From contig JANTQF010000002.1 of the NCBI GenBank assembly GCA_032988165.1, forward strand, positions 124,001-188,000: DNA of 64,000 nt. Reading direction: 5' to 3'. Source of the stretch: Emmonsiellopsis sp. PD_33 (taxonomy: Eukaryota; Ascomycota; Eurotiomycetes; Onygenales; Ajellomycetaceae). Below, piece after piece: positions 34,433-46,451 of this stretch. A program made the translations under genes and the position numbers. Position 1 is the stretch's first letter, and each line of letters opens with the position of its first letter. The notes below the pieces were generated by a model, which ran no database searches, was not told the origin of the DNA, and saw nothing but the letters and a program-made list of their open reading frames with translations.

Positions 34433-35116
34433 ACTACCTCCCCCTTTAGGAGCTGGCCTCCAGTAGATTCATAGATTTTCTGTGTTATAGCTAAAGAATC
34501 AGGCTGATGTGCAATGCACATTATAGAAGATTCAGATCATTACATATTATAGAAGATTTAGACTATTATATATTATAGAAGATTCAGATTATTATGATCA
34601 GGTAGTTTTATATTCTACAGGCCAATTATATTACAGAAATCAGTGATTTTATTACCAGGTAATTTAGTATGTAGTGCAGTTAATGTTTGTTTTCTGTGAT
34701 CAGGCACCTAGATGATGGTGAGTAGGTGATTTAACATACAACTATAAATATATATACTCTCTACTTTACTATATTCTTTTATTTTCTCCATTAAATATTA
34801 GCATTATAATTTGATCTACCATCCTGCTCATCATCTACTTTAGTATAGTATCCTCTTGTCTGAGCATCTATAATATCTTCTACTGGTTTATAAATACTTT
34901 GCACACCAGTTGCACTCTATTTTTAGATTACCTGACCTAGATGCACATCCATACAGTTAGATGATTATTTTGCTTTTTACATATTACAGCTACATGGTAT
35001 TATCTGAGTGTAATATACTACTTTTCTTTGCTTCTTTCATGTCATTAAGGTACCATATCATAGAAATTGCTAACAGATGTACTTTGGTAATTCAAAACAA
35101 AAAATATTAATTCAAA

Positions 35117-36193
35117 ATGGCCTTCCAAACTCTTGTATTATCATATGTGCATAGAGGGCATATACTGTTGAACTCTCTCTTCTCTCCCAACCTTCTTGCA
35201 GGGCTGACTACCCCTCTATGTGGTGCTTTCCTACCTTAGGGTTCTCAAACTCCATTGTGCCCTCCTCTGGCCATGCTCTCTCACTATGGAGATTCCCCTT
35301 TTATCTTTTCCTGTAGCTCCTCTTCTGTGTGCATCTCTGTACTGTCTTCTGCTGCTACTATTTCTCCTCATATATTCAGCTATTCATCTACTTCTGTGCC
35401 TTCTACTACCCTGATCCATCCTGCTCCTACCCCTACTGTTCTGATGTCTGCCACTTAGTTGGCTGGAGATTTTGTGCAGCTCACCATGTAGGCCCTGAAG
35501 GATGATGGTAATGATAAGGATGAGGATGAGAATGAGGAGGACAAGGATGAGAATGATGATAATAATGATAATAATGAAAAGGCTAAGAAGAAGGAGAATA
35601 AGTGCTGAAAGAGGTTCATTAAGGGTCTATACTCACTGAAATGATGCAGAGAGTATGTTTACTATTTAACCATCAAAACTGGTATAGAGGTATTTTATTA
35701 CCCTCTTAAGGGTCCACATATGACTTACTATTCTTAGTGTGTGTAGTACTATCATCACTGTAAGACAGTGAGTTTTCCCACAGTTTAATTTAAAAAAAAC
35801 TGATTGCTAACTGCACTGTAGGTTCTCATTAATGTGTATGCAGACACCACAAAGTTGATTAACACAACTAAGTAATTAAATCACTTTAAGAATCTATTAA
35901 ATAAGCTTAAGTATATTGATATAATGTAGCTGCTCCTCAGGATTCAGCAGTAATAGAGCCAAGCAGCCATTTAATATAAGAAAGTGTTGGAGAAGGTAGA
36001 GGGGTTATTTGATGTTACTTCAGTTCTTTATGTAAGTGTAATTATTTCATCTTGGTGTACTTGGTTGATTCTGACTTTGGTGGAAATAGCCTGCCCCCCT
36101 AGGCTAGATATGGTGTGCACTTTGGGTTTTCTCTGGCATTTTTCAGTTGTTTTTTATCTGCTGCACCCCTCAGGGCTTTTAATATTAGTATGA
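35117..36193 (+). pseudogene. Antisense accessory frame, copy 3 (about 359 codons)
   Basis: Plus-strand frame, opposite to gag-pol and lying between the pol end and the 3' LTR. It starts MAFQTLVLSYVHRGHI at 35117 and continues through a Ser/Thr/Pro-rich stretch (about 35255-35455). Then come LAGDFVQLTM-stop-ALKDDGND, an Asp/Glu/Asn-rich repeat (35500-35580), and a basic KAKKKENK tail. The C-terminal part is KRFIKGLYSL, then EKVEGLFDV, then hydrophobic text to 36193. Every in-frame stop is of RIP type; several are TGG or CAG in the copies at 25471 and 57507. It is not a known retroelement domain. The minus strand is also partly open at 36050-36230, so coding direction there is less certain. 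Confidence 0.48.
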
Positions 36194-39100
36194 AATAATG
36201 AGATTTGATTTTCAGAAACTTATCCTTTCTCTTCTCCTCTTTCTATATATAAGCTAGTTATCACTTGGGTCAACAGCACTTCAGCTTCATCATCTTATGA
36301 TCAAACTATACATTGAACTCATCAATTAGGTCCTGCACATTCTCAAGGTTTTCTGTGTTCTCCCAGGAATTCTCTGCCTCTATTATATTTTTCCAGTGCA
36401 CAAGGTACTACTGGCCATTAAAATAGTCACACTTCCTTAGGATTTTTTCAATCTCAAACTCCTTAACTCCATCTATTATTATTGATTTGGCCTCTGGGAT
36501 TTCACCATGCCACACATGATATAGTTTGAGTAATAAGACATGAAAAATGGGATGTATATCTTTATATTATAGTGTAAGTTTCAGTTTGTACATCTATTTC
36601 CCCCACTTGTCAATGATTTTGAAAGGACTGAGTTGATAATAGTTTAGCTTCAGACTTAAGCATAATATGCTAATGTTTTTCAAGCACAGCATGACTTAGT
36701 CCCTAACTGTAAAATACTTCTTCTTATGGTGCTGATTATAGTATTTCTTCTGTATTTCCTAGACCTTCAAAAGAGATTCTTATAAGTCATTTCATACTTC
36801 TCTTATATAGTATACATGTTTCATTGCCTTCTACACTTCTCCCCCCTCTATATTAGTATCTAATTCAATGTTAAGACACAGTTTAGGTTAAAAACCCATC
36901 AGTGCTTCCACAGGGGATATCTTGAGAATATTATGCATAAAGATGTTGTAGGAGAACTGCACTAGCAGCAATCACCTAGCTGAGTCATCCTAATAGAAGT
37001 TATAGTAGACATGCAGGTAATACTTAAGTATCTAATTCTACCTCTTGATTTAGCTATCCATTTGAGGGTGAAACACAGTTATTAACTGTCAGCATACTTT
37101 CAGAAGGTAGCAGAGTATTAACTAGTATTTACTGGAGCTGAATATCCCAGTACAGTCTGTTACTCAATGATATAGGTAATCAAAAAATCCAGTGAAGGTG
37201 TCAAATATTAGGTTTGCAAGCTCTAGTGCACTTATACCTTCATTAACTGGTTTGTAAACTGCATATTTAATTAATTTGTCTACAAACACTATGATTGAAT
37301 CATAGACCTTGTCATTCCACTTGAATGGTAGAAGTTTGATAATAAAATCCATTATCACCATTTCAAAAGGAGAGGTAGGAATAGGAAGCAGTTCTAATTG
37401 ATTATATTCCTTGTGACAGTACATCTTAACTTATTGGTAGATATCACAGGTGCATATATATTCCTAAACATTCATTATCATACCACACCAAAAGTATTTC
37501 CTCCAGATGCACTCAAAAGTGCACTCAACATCAAAATGTCCCTCTTGAGGATCATCATGATTCAATTTCATAATCTCATCTCTTATCACTTAATCTATAG
37601 GGATAGAAATGCAACCCTTATGATAAAGTAAATCATCTCAGTTAGTTATTTAGTTTAAGTGCTCAGCCTCATTTATTTTATCTGCTTTCATTCTTCTGTG
37701 CACCTCAGTGTGCTCAGTGTCCTGAGCTTGCATGTAGTGCAGGAATTCTATAATGGGTTCAGCAAGAAAGAATTTATAGGCTGTATCAGATTCCATGATC
37801 ATATTAATTAATATCTGTGACATTAGGTGAGCTAGCCTTTCTGTATCACCAGCAATACATCTCTCATCTGTGCATGCATTTTAATATGTGCAGGAAGCAA
37901 GTGCACCAATACAAATTGCATTTTCCTTATTATTTGATAGTTTTAAATGCACTATCATATTGATTATTTGCTGACTGAGGTCTTTCAGCTGTGTCTGCAC
38001 ATCTATATTCAGTGTTCAAAATATTCCTCAAAGAAGCTTTTCTTAAATCATTAGTAATAGTATTCACCTTGAAGCATTCTCTTTATAGTCAGGGTGATGA
38101 CTAGGCATATCTGTGGGATTCTTTATCCCTAAACAGTACTTAATGATAAAGTTGAATGTAGAGAGTGTTTTCATTCATCATATCTAACATCTAATTAATT
38201 CCATTATCATTATGAAATGTTATAGGTTGGTATGGTCAGATAAAACCATCACAGGGAAATGCACATCATACAGGTAGTAATACTATTACTTGAATGCCAT
38301 GAGGATAGTAAGGAGTTTCTGATCATGCATATTATAGTTGCACTTTACCAGTAATAAGTCTCATGAATAGTATGCAATCAGGTATCATTATCCATCATTC
38401 AGATTTAACTGCAAGAGGATTGCATTCAGTGCAAAACTCAATGCATTTAGCTCCACTCAGAGTTTTCAATTCAGGTTGAAGTCTATAAGAATTAGGGCCT
38501 TTATAAATATACTTTTCAGCTCTTAGAAAGCTTTCTGCATATCAGTATTGAGAAGGATCATCTTTCAGTTCTGATCTTTCTATGTTACACTCTTTATGAG
38601 CATAGATAAGAGCTGTGCTTTTACTGTGAATCTATTTATAAAATAGCAGTAAAAATTTATAAACCCTAGAAATATCTGAATGTCACAGACACACTTAGAT
38701 TCTAGTTAGAAGAGGATAGTACTAATCTGACTCTATTCTATCTCAATATCATTCATGCTAATCACAAAGCTGAGGAAATTAATGCAATTCACATGAAATG
38801 CATATTTACTAAGCTTTACATATAATTTGTAGGTGCATAGGCATTCCAGCATCATACACACATGCTTGCAGTGCTCTTCCTCTAAGTTCAAGTAGATGAC
38901 AATGTCATTCAGGTAGACAACACAGTAGATATTTAGAAGATCACTCAGAGTCTTGTTGATATAGAATTGAAATATCATTAGTATGTTTATAAGTCCAAAG
39001 GAGACCACTTGGTATTCAAAATGGCTATAGCACATTCAGAAAGCTATTTTCCACTTATCATCTTTATATATGCACAGTTAGTAATATACATCACAGAGAT

Positions 39101-40060
39101 CCAACTACAAGTAGATCTTTGCACCAGCCAGTCTGTCAATCATTTTACTGATTAAGAGAAGAGGATATCAGTTCTTTACACTGATAGTATTAAGCCCACA
39201 GTAGTCTATATAAAGGCACATGATTCCATCTTTTTTTAGGACAAAAAATATTAGTATGTCTACAGGGCTTTTCAACAGGCATATCCATTCTTTTTTCAGA
39301 CTAGATTCTAGGTATTCATACAGCATCTCTAGTTCTTTAACAGGGAGATTATAGATCAGTTAGTAGGAGAGTTCTTTTCCAGATATCAAATCAATTAGAT
39401 GATCATATTGTGCATGTTTCAGAAGTAGTTCTACTACAGCTTCTGAAAAAACATCTTCATATTTATAGTAGGCTTCTGGTATTACTGGCTTCTCATCTAG
39501 AACTGCACTGAACAGAGCAATCAGTTCATCCCCTTCTAGTTAATATAGATAGATAATATAAGCTGCACATCCAACTCTAATCACTGCATTCATCTGTTTC
39601 ATAGTGATGATCTTAACATCATCAATATGCAGTGTATAGTATGTTCAGTGCAATTTTGACCATTAGATGTCAGGATTCATAGTCTTGAGCCAGGGAAATT
39701 TCAGGATGACATCATAGTCTTTCATATTCACTACTTCAAAGTGAAAGCTTTAGTTGCAAGAGAGTCCCTCATCATTAATTACACATGTGTACACCTCATA
39801 TTAGTTATAGACTATAACTCAGTGTTCATTAATTGCACTGATCCAGTATGAATCTTCACTACCTTTTCTAAGATATACTTTCACTTATTTCTGGCTGATA
39901 AAATTTGCTTCTACACTCAAGTTGATAAGTGCCTAGATAATAATTAACCCTTAGGGAGTTTCTAGTCATATCTCAATTATCATTATTTCTTTACTATATT
40001 TTTATTTTATCTTATTTACTCTCAGTGCTACAGCAGCACTCAGCACTGGAGGATCTAGTT
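36150..40060 (-). pseudogene. pol of nested copy 3: protease, RT, RNase H, integrase, chromodomain
   Basis: The minus strand shows a protease-like segment (LINLSVEANFISQKQVK near 39890-39850). RT follows, with YPLLLISKMIDRL and then YCVVYLNDIVIY, whose catalytic box is YLND at 38904-38915. RNase H contains LSDHTNLQHF-like text near 38240. The integrase zinc region (near 37560-37440) leads into LPIPTSPFEMVIMDFIIKLL (first Asp, about 37380). VTDCTGIFSSSKYW carries the second Asp. The Glu position has Lys (IKRWN). A chromodomain (EFEIEKILRKCDYFNG, then YLVHWKN, then ENSWENTENLENVQDLIDEF) lies at about 36465-36320. The chromodomain defines this family as a chromovirus. Stops and catalytic substitutions make it inactive. 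Confidence 0.82.
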
Positions 40061-41247
40061 TTTTAACTCACACTTCTTCATGTGCTTTTCAGGATGAAGT
40101 TCTCAGTAGTTATCAGGAACATAGTCTGATTTGTCACAGTAAGAGTACTTAAGATGAGGGGTGAACTTGGGTTGTAAGGATCAGCCTCCAAGTGTGTGGT
40201 TTGAGGATTTTTCCCTTTCAGACTCCATTTTCATTCAGGAATTAAAAGACTTCTTCTTGCACAGTGGATTTACAGTGGTTTCCTACTTGAATAAGAACAG
40301 TTTTTAGTTCTTATAATACTACTCCATCTTGCATAGAAATGCCAGTGTCTCTTCATAATCCTTAAGGTCTCTCTTCACTAGATGCACATGAATCTGAATT
40401 TCCTCTCAGCAGTGATTCATCAGGTCAGAACTGCACTATTCCTTCTGAATCTTATAGAATAGATGTTTCTCCAGGTTGAAGAGATACTTGATAAAATCTC
40501 AGATAAATTAGTTGTTCTATTATCACACATCTGTGTATTTCTTGATTGATTGCTGTTGGAGTGCATCTGGATCCATAAAGTGCAGTTGTAACTATACATA
40601 GAGGTCTTCCCAGATGAGTAGTAGATTCTCTAGATTTACTTTATAATTCTTACAGAAAGCATCCTATTAGTAGAGAGGTTCTATAGCAAGCTTCTACATA
40701 GCATTCTGAATGCAGTGTTTTTTGATGGTATAGTAGTCTTCATTACATTTAAATTTCATTTTAGTTCAGATGATGAAATCTTCAAGCTCTGACATGCTTT
40801 TTCCTTGATATTTGAAGGATGTATCAACCTTTGGATGGATGATTCAGTAGAGTAGCTAGGTCATCTCTATGCAAGGTCTTTTCAAGGTTTAATCTTAAGC
40901 TATGATCTTCTCCTGTGCAATTAGTACAGCTACCTCTTAATTCATCAATTCATCTTATATTAGCTGATCCTCTAACACCTTCATTATGTACTCTGCCTTT
41001 TAGATTTTCCATTACATCTATAGCTCTTTAATGTATTCTTCAATTATATATAGCTGTGCAGCAGGTGAGTGTAGGTCTTCATTCTCTGATCCTTCATTAC
41101 CTACAGTTGATTTGCAGTCAGATTCCTACAGAGGATTCTGTGGAGGTTTAAATTGTAGTTTATCATCACTGGTCCCTTACTGTGCAGAGGGGTCAGTACA
41201 CACTTGAGGGGTTCTCCTGCAGTTATTTGTAGTCTTTTTATAAGTCA
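40045..41247 (-). pseudogene. gag of nested copy 3
   Basis: The frame begins at the ATG at 41247 (MTYKKTTNNCRRTPQ) and runs about 400 codons with RIP-type stops. It contains KVDTSFKYQGKSMSELEDF near 40830-40775, a typical fungal Gypsy capsid block. It ends with a CCHC-like zinc knuckle region around 40150-40090, in which YWELHPEKHMKKCELKN follows the Cys/His cluster. In the next domain the frame changes by +1 (or -2), implying programmed shifting or a Pol fused by another route. Confidence 0.68.
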
Positions 41248-41306
41248 TCTTGTTGTTGTTTGTCTATTTCTGACAGACCATTCACTCAGGGGTGAGCAAA
41301 CAGAAC

Positions 41307-41625
41307 TGTAATGTCTGATGTTAAATATAAAGGCTTTTTAATTCAAAAAGGTGGACTATGAGTTGTTGAACAGTGTGATAGGAATAGACAGGTAAAAATG
41401 TATGTATATTTCAAATGTAGGGGTCATATAGTAATAGGACTGTTTGCTGGTTCTTTTCATAAGAAATCTGTGTAGCATATATATCAATAGCTAGCTACTA
41501 AGTGTGCACCACATGCATATTGCCAGGCACACTGTCAGGCATACTGCTGGGCCTGAGGTCCAAGATCTAAGGTCTAAGGGCATAATTGATCTACATGTGA
41601 CACATAGTCTCCTTTGCACATTATA
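41307..41625 (-). repeat. LTR E (5' LTR of nested copy 3)
   Basis: 319-bp partner of LTR D. The outer element resumes at 41626 with the duplicated CTTCT. The sequence just left of it (GTTCTGTTTGCTCAC on the minus strand) is the primer-site region, but it is not a recognisable tRNA complement. Confidence 0.88.
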
Positions 41626-44600
41626 CTTCTCTTATATAGTATACATGTTTTATTGCCTTCTACACTTCTCTTCCCCCCTTATTAGTGTCTAATTCAATAC
41701 TAAGATACAGTTCAGATTGAAAATCTATTAGTATTTCTACAGGGGACATCTTGAGGATACTATACATAAAGATGTTGTAAGAGAACTGAGCTAGTAGCAA
41801 TTATCTAACCTAGTTATCCTGGTAGAAATTATAGTAAATATGCAGATAGTACTTAAACATCTAATTCTATTTTTTAGTTTAACTATCTATTTAAGGGTGA
41901 AACATAGTTGTTAATCATCAGCACACTTTTAGAAGATAGTAGAGTATTAACTAGTATTTACTGGAGCTAAATATTCCAGTACAGTTTATTACTTAATAGT
42001 GTGAGTAACTGAAAAATCTGGTGACAGTGTCAAATATTAGGTTTGCAAGCTCTAGTGTGCTTATACCTTTATTAACTAGTTTGTAAACTATATACTTAGT
42101 TAATTTATTCATAAATATTATAATTAAATTATAGACCTTGCCATTCTACTTGAATGATAGGAGTTTGATGATGAAATCTATTATCACTATTTTAAAAGAA
42201 AAGATAGAAATAGAAAGTAGTTTTAATTAACTGTATTTCTTATAATGATATGTTTTAACTCATTAGTAGATATTATAGGTGTATATATATTTCTAAATGT
42301 CTGTTATCATGCCACATCAAAAGTATTTCCTCTAAATACACTTAAAAGTGTACTTAACACTAAAATGTCCTCCTTAAGAATCATTATGATTTAATTTTAT
42401 AATCTCATCTCTTATCACTTAATTTATAGAAATGAAAATATAACTCTTATAATAAAGTAAATCATCTTAATCAATTATTTAATTTAAATACTTAGTTTTA
42501 TTTATTTTATTTACTTTTATTTTTCTGCACATCTTAGTATGCTCAGCATTCTAAGCTTGCATGCAGTGTAGGAATTCTATGATAGATTTAGTAAGAAAGA
42601 ATTTATAGACTGTATCAGATTTCATAATTATATTAATTAATATTTATAATATTAAATGAGCTAGCTTTTTTATATTATTAGTAATACATCTCTCATCTAC
42701 ACATACATTTCAATATGTGTAGAAAGTAAGTATACTAATATAAATTATATTTTTCTTATTATTTAATAGTTTTAAATATATCATTATATTAGTTATTTAC
42801 TGACTGAGGTCTTCCAGCTGTATCTATATATTTATATTCAGTGTTCAAAATATTTCTTAAAGAAGCTTTTCTTAAATTATTAGTAATAGTATTTATTTTG
42901 AAGCATTTTCTTTATAGTCAGAATGATGACTAGATACATCTACAGAATTCTTCATCTCTAAATAGTATTTAATAATAAAGTTAAATGTAGAGAGTATTTT
43001 CATCTATCATATCTGACATTCTACTAACTCTATTATCATTATGAATTACTATAAATTGGTATGATTAAATAAAATCATCACAGAGAAATATACATCATGC
43101 AGGTAGTAGCATCATTACTTGAATATTATAAGAATAATAAGAAGTTTCTAGTTATATATATCATAATTACACTCTATTAGTAATAAACCTTATAAGTAAT
43201 ATGCAACTAAATACTATTATTCATTATTTAAATCTAACTGCAAGAGAATTACATTTAGTGTGAAACTCAATACATCTAGCTCCATCTGGAGTTTTCAATT
43301 CAAATTAAAGTGTGTAAGAATTAGAGTCTTTATGAATATGCTTTTCAGCTCTTAAAAAACTTTCTATACATTAGTGTTGAGGAGGATCATCTTTTAGTTC
43401 TAGCCTTTTTATATTGTATTTTTTATGAGTGTAGATAAGGGCTGTGCTTTTACTATAAATCTATTTATAAAATAGCAGTAAAAATTTATAAACCCTAGAA
43501 ATATCTGAATGTTATGAATGCACTTAGATTCTAACTAGAAGAAAATAATATCAATTCAGCTCTATTCTATCTTAATGCTATTTATACTGATTATAAAGCT
43601 AAGAAAATTAATATAATCCACATAAAATATATATTTACTAAGTTTTATATATAATTTATAGGTATACAGGTATTTCAGCACTATGCACACATACTTGTAG
43701 TACTCTTTCTCTAAATTTGAGTAGATAACAATGTCATTCAGATAGATAATACAGTAGATATTTAGAAGATTACTTAGAGTCTTATTGATATAGAATTGAA
43801 ATATTACTAGTATGTTTGTAAGTTTAAAGAGGATTATTTAATATTTAAAATGGCTATAGTGTATTTAGAAAGCTATTTTCCACTCATCATCTTTATATAT
43901 ATATAATTAATAATATACATTACAGAGATTTAATTATGAGTAAATCTTTATACTGATCAGCCTGTTAATCATTTTGCTGATTAAGGAGAGAGGATATTAA
44001 TTCTTTGTACTAATAGTATTAAGCCTATAGTAGTTTATATAAAGGTATATAATTTCATCTTTTTTTAGAATAAAAAATATTAGTGTGCCTGCAGAGCTTT
44101 TCAATGGACATATCCATCCTTTTTTCAGACTAGATTTTAGGTATTTACATAGCATCTCTAGTTCTTTGACAGAGAGATTATAGATCAGTTAGTAGGGAGA
44201 TTCTTTTTCAGATATTAAATTAATTAGATGATTATATTATATATATTCTAAAAGTAATCCTACTATAACTTCTAAGAAAATATCTTTATATTTATAATAG
44301 ACTTCTGATATTACTAGCTCTCTATCTAGAATTATACTGAATAGAGTAATTAGTTCATCCCTCTTTAATTGATATAAGTAGATAATATAAGCTATACATT
44401 CAACTCTAACTATTATATTTATTTATTTTATGATGATGATCTTAATATTATTAATATATAATATATAATATATTTAGTGTGATTTTAATTATCAGATGTC
44501 AGAATCCACCATTTTGAGTTAAAAAAATCTTAGAATGACATTATAGCCTTTTATATCTACTATTTCAAAGTAAAAGCTCTAGTTACAAGAGAGTTCCTTA

Positions 44601-46135
44601 TCATCAATTATGCATGCATACACTTCATATTAGTTATAAGCTACAATTCAGTGTCTATTAATTATGCTGATCCAGTGTGGATCTTCACTGCCTTTTTTAA
44701 AATGTACTTTTATTTATTTTTAGCTGATAAAATTTACTTCTATATCTGAGTTAATAAGTGCCTAGATAATAACTAACCTTTAAGGAGTTTCTAGTTATAT
44801 CTTAATTATTATTATTTCTTTACTGTATCTTCATCTCATCTTATCTACTTCCAGTATTATAGTAGCACTCAGCACTGAAGGATCTAGTTTTTTAACTCAT
44901 ACTTGTTCATGCACTTTTTGAGATGAAGTTCTCAGTAATTATTAAAGATATAATCTGATTTATCACAGTAAGAGTACTTAAAATGAGAGGTGAACTTGAG
45001 TTGTAAGGATCAGCCTCTAAGTATACAATTTAGAGATTTTTTCCTTTTGAAATCTATTTTTATTCAGGAATTAAAAGACTTCTTTTTGTACAGTGGATTT
45101 GCAGTGATTTCCTACTTGAATGAGAATAATTTTTAGTCCTTATAATACTATTTTACCTTACATAGAAATACTAATATCTCTTTGTAATCTTTAAGATCTC
45201 TTTTTACTAGATGTACATAAATCTGGATTTCCTCTTAGCAGCAATTCATTAGGTTGAAACTACATTATTTCTTTTAAATCTTATAGAGTAGATATTTCTC
45301 TGGGTTGAGAAGATACTTAGTAAAATCTCAGATAGATTAATTGTTCCATTATTATATATCCATATATTTCTTAATTAATTATTATTAAAGTACATTTAGA
45401 TTTATAAGGTATAGTTGTAACTACATATAGAGGTCTTCTCAGATAAATAATAGATTCTCTAGGTTTACTTTATAATTCTTGTGGAAAGCATCTTATTAGT
45501 GGAGAGGTTTCATAGTGAGCTTTTATATAGCATTCTAAATGTAGTATTTTTTGATGATATAATAGTCTTTATTACATTTAAATTTCATTTCAGTTCAGAT
45601 GATGAAATCTTCAAGCTCTGACATGCTTTTTCCTTAATATTTGAAGGATGTATTAACCTTTGAATAGATAGTTTAATAGGATAACTGAGTTATTTCTATA
45701 TAAGGTCTTTTCAAGATTTGATTTTAAGCCATGATTTTCTTCTGTACAATTAGCATAGCTACCTCTTAATTTATTAATTCATCTTATACTAGCTGATCCT
45801 TCAGTGTCTTCATTATGTACTCTATCTTTTAGATTTTTCATTACATCTATAGCTCTTTAATATATTCTTCAATTACATGTAGCTGTATAGTAGGTAGATG
45901 CAGATCTTCATCATCTGACTCTTTATTATTCACAGTTAATTCACAGTCAGATTTCTGTGAAGAATTCTATAGAAGTTTAAATCATAGTTTATTATTACTA
46001 ATCTCTTGCTACACAGAGAGATCAGCACACACTTGAGAGGTTTCTCAATAATTATTCACAGTCTTTTTATAAGTTATCTTATTATTGTTTATCTATTTCT
46101 AATAGATCATTCACTCAGAAGTAAGTAAATAGAAC
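41626..46135 (-). pseudogene. Right piece of outer copy 1: gag to integrase
   Basis: Minus-strand gag and pol of the outer element, from the 5' LTR at 46136 to the point where copy 3 inserted inside the integrase-chromodomain interval. The RT box is again YLND (near 43735-43746). Heavily stop-riddled, CG-free and AT-rich. The order of landmarks is the same as in 36150-41247. Confidence 0.7.
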
Positions 46136-46451
46136 TGTAATATCTAGCATCAAATATAAGGCTTTTAATTTGAAAGGTAGATTATGAGTCATTGAACAGT
46201 ATGACAGAAATAGATAGGTAAAAATGTATGTATATTTTAAATATAGGGGTCATATAGTAATAGGACTGTTTGCTGATTCTTTTCATAAGAAACCTACACA
46301 GTATATATATTAATAGCTAGCTACTAAGTGTGCACCATGTATGCATTGCCAGGCACACTGCTAGACACACTACTGGGCTCAAGGTCCAAAATCTGAGGTC
46401 TGAGAGCACAGTTAATCTATATGTAACATATAGTCTTCTTTGCACATTACA
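46136..46451 (-). repeat. LTR F (5' LTR of outer copy 1)
   Basis: 316-bp partner of LTR A at 23873-24188, separated from it by 22 kb only because of the two nested elements. Confidence 0.88.

Larger units (their letters stand above)
34114..41625 (-). mobile_element. Nested chromovirus copy 3 (7512 bp), the best preserved
   Basis: Full relative inserted in the outer copy. The target duplication CTTCT is exact at 34109-34113 and 41626-41630. LTRs at 34114-34432 and 41307-41625. The polypurine tract (minus strand) at 34433-34447 is intact. By eye I find no CG dinucleotide in it, but fewer TA changes than in the other copies, so it is the best template for reading the family. Domain order on the minus strand is gag, zinc knuckle, protease, RT, RNase H, integrase, chromodomain. 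An accessory frame lies on the plus strand next to the 3' LTR. Confidence 0.9.
23873..46451 (-). mobile_element. Outer chromovirus copy 1 (7.5 kb), split by two nested relatives
   Basis: LTRs at 23873-24188 and 46136-46451 bound one minus-strand element whose body survives in three pieces: 24189-24430, 31950-34113 and 41626-46135. The pieces join exactly where two full relatives (24431-31949 and 34114-41625) sit. Subtracting them and two 5-bp target duplications leaves 7538 bp, matching the unnested copies. Flanking 5-mers CCTTT (23868-23872) and TCTTT (46452-46456) form the target duplication with one C/T change. It is heavily AT-biased and carries many stops. The gag start codon has become ATA (near 46075). 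Confidence 0.88.
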
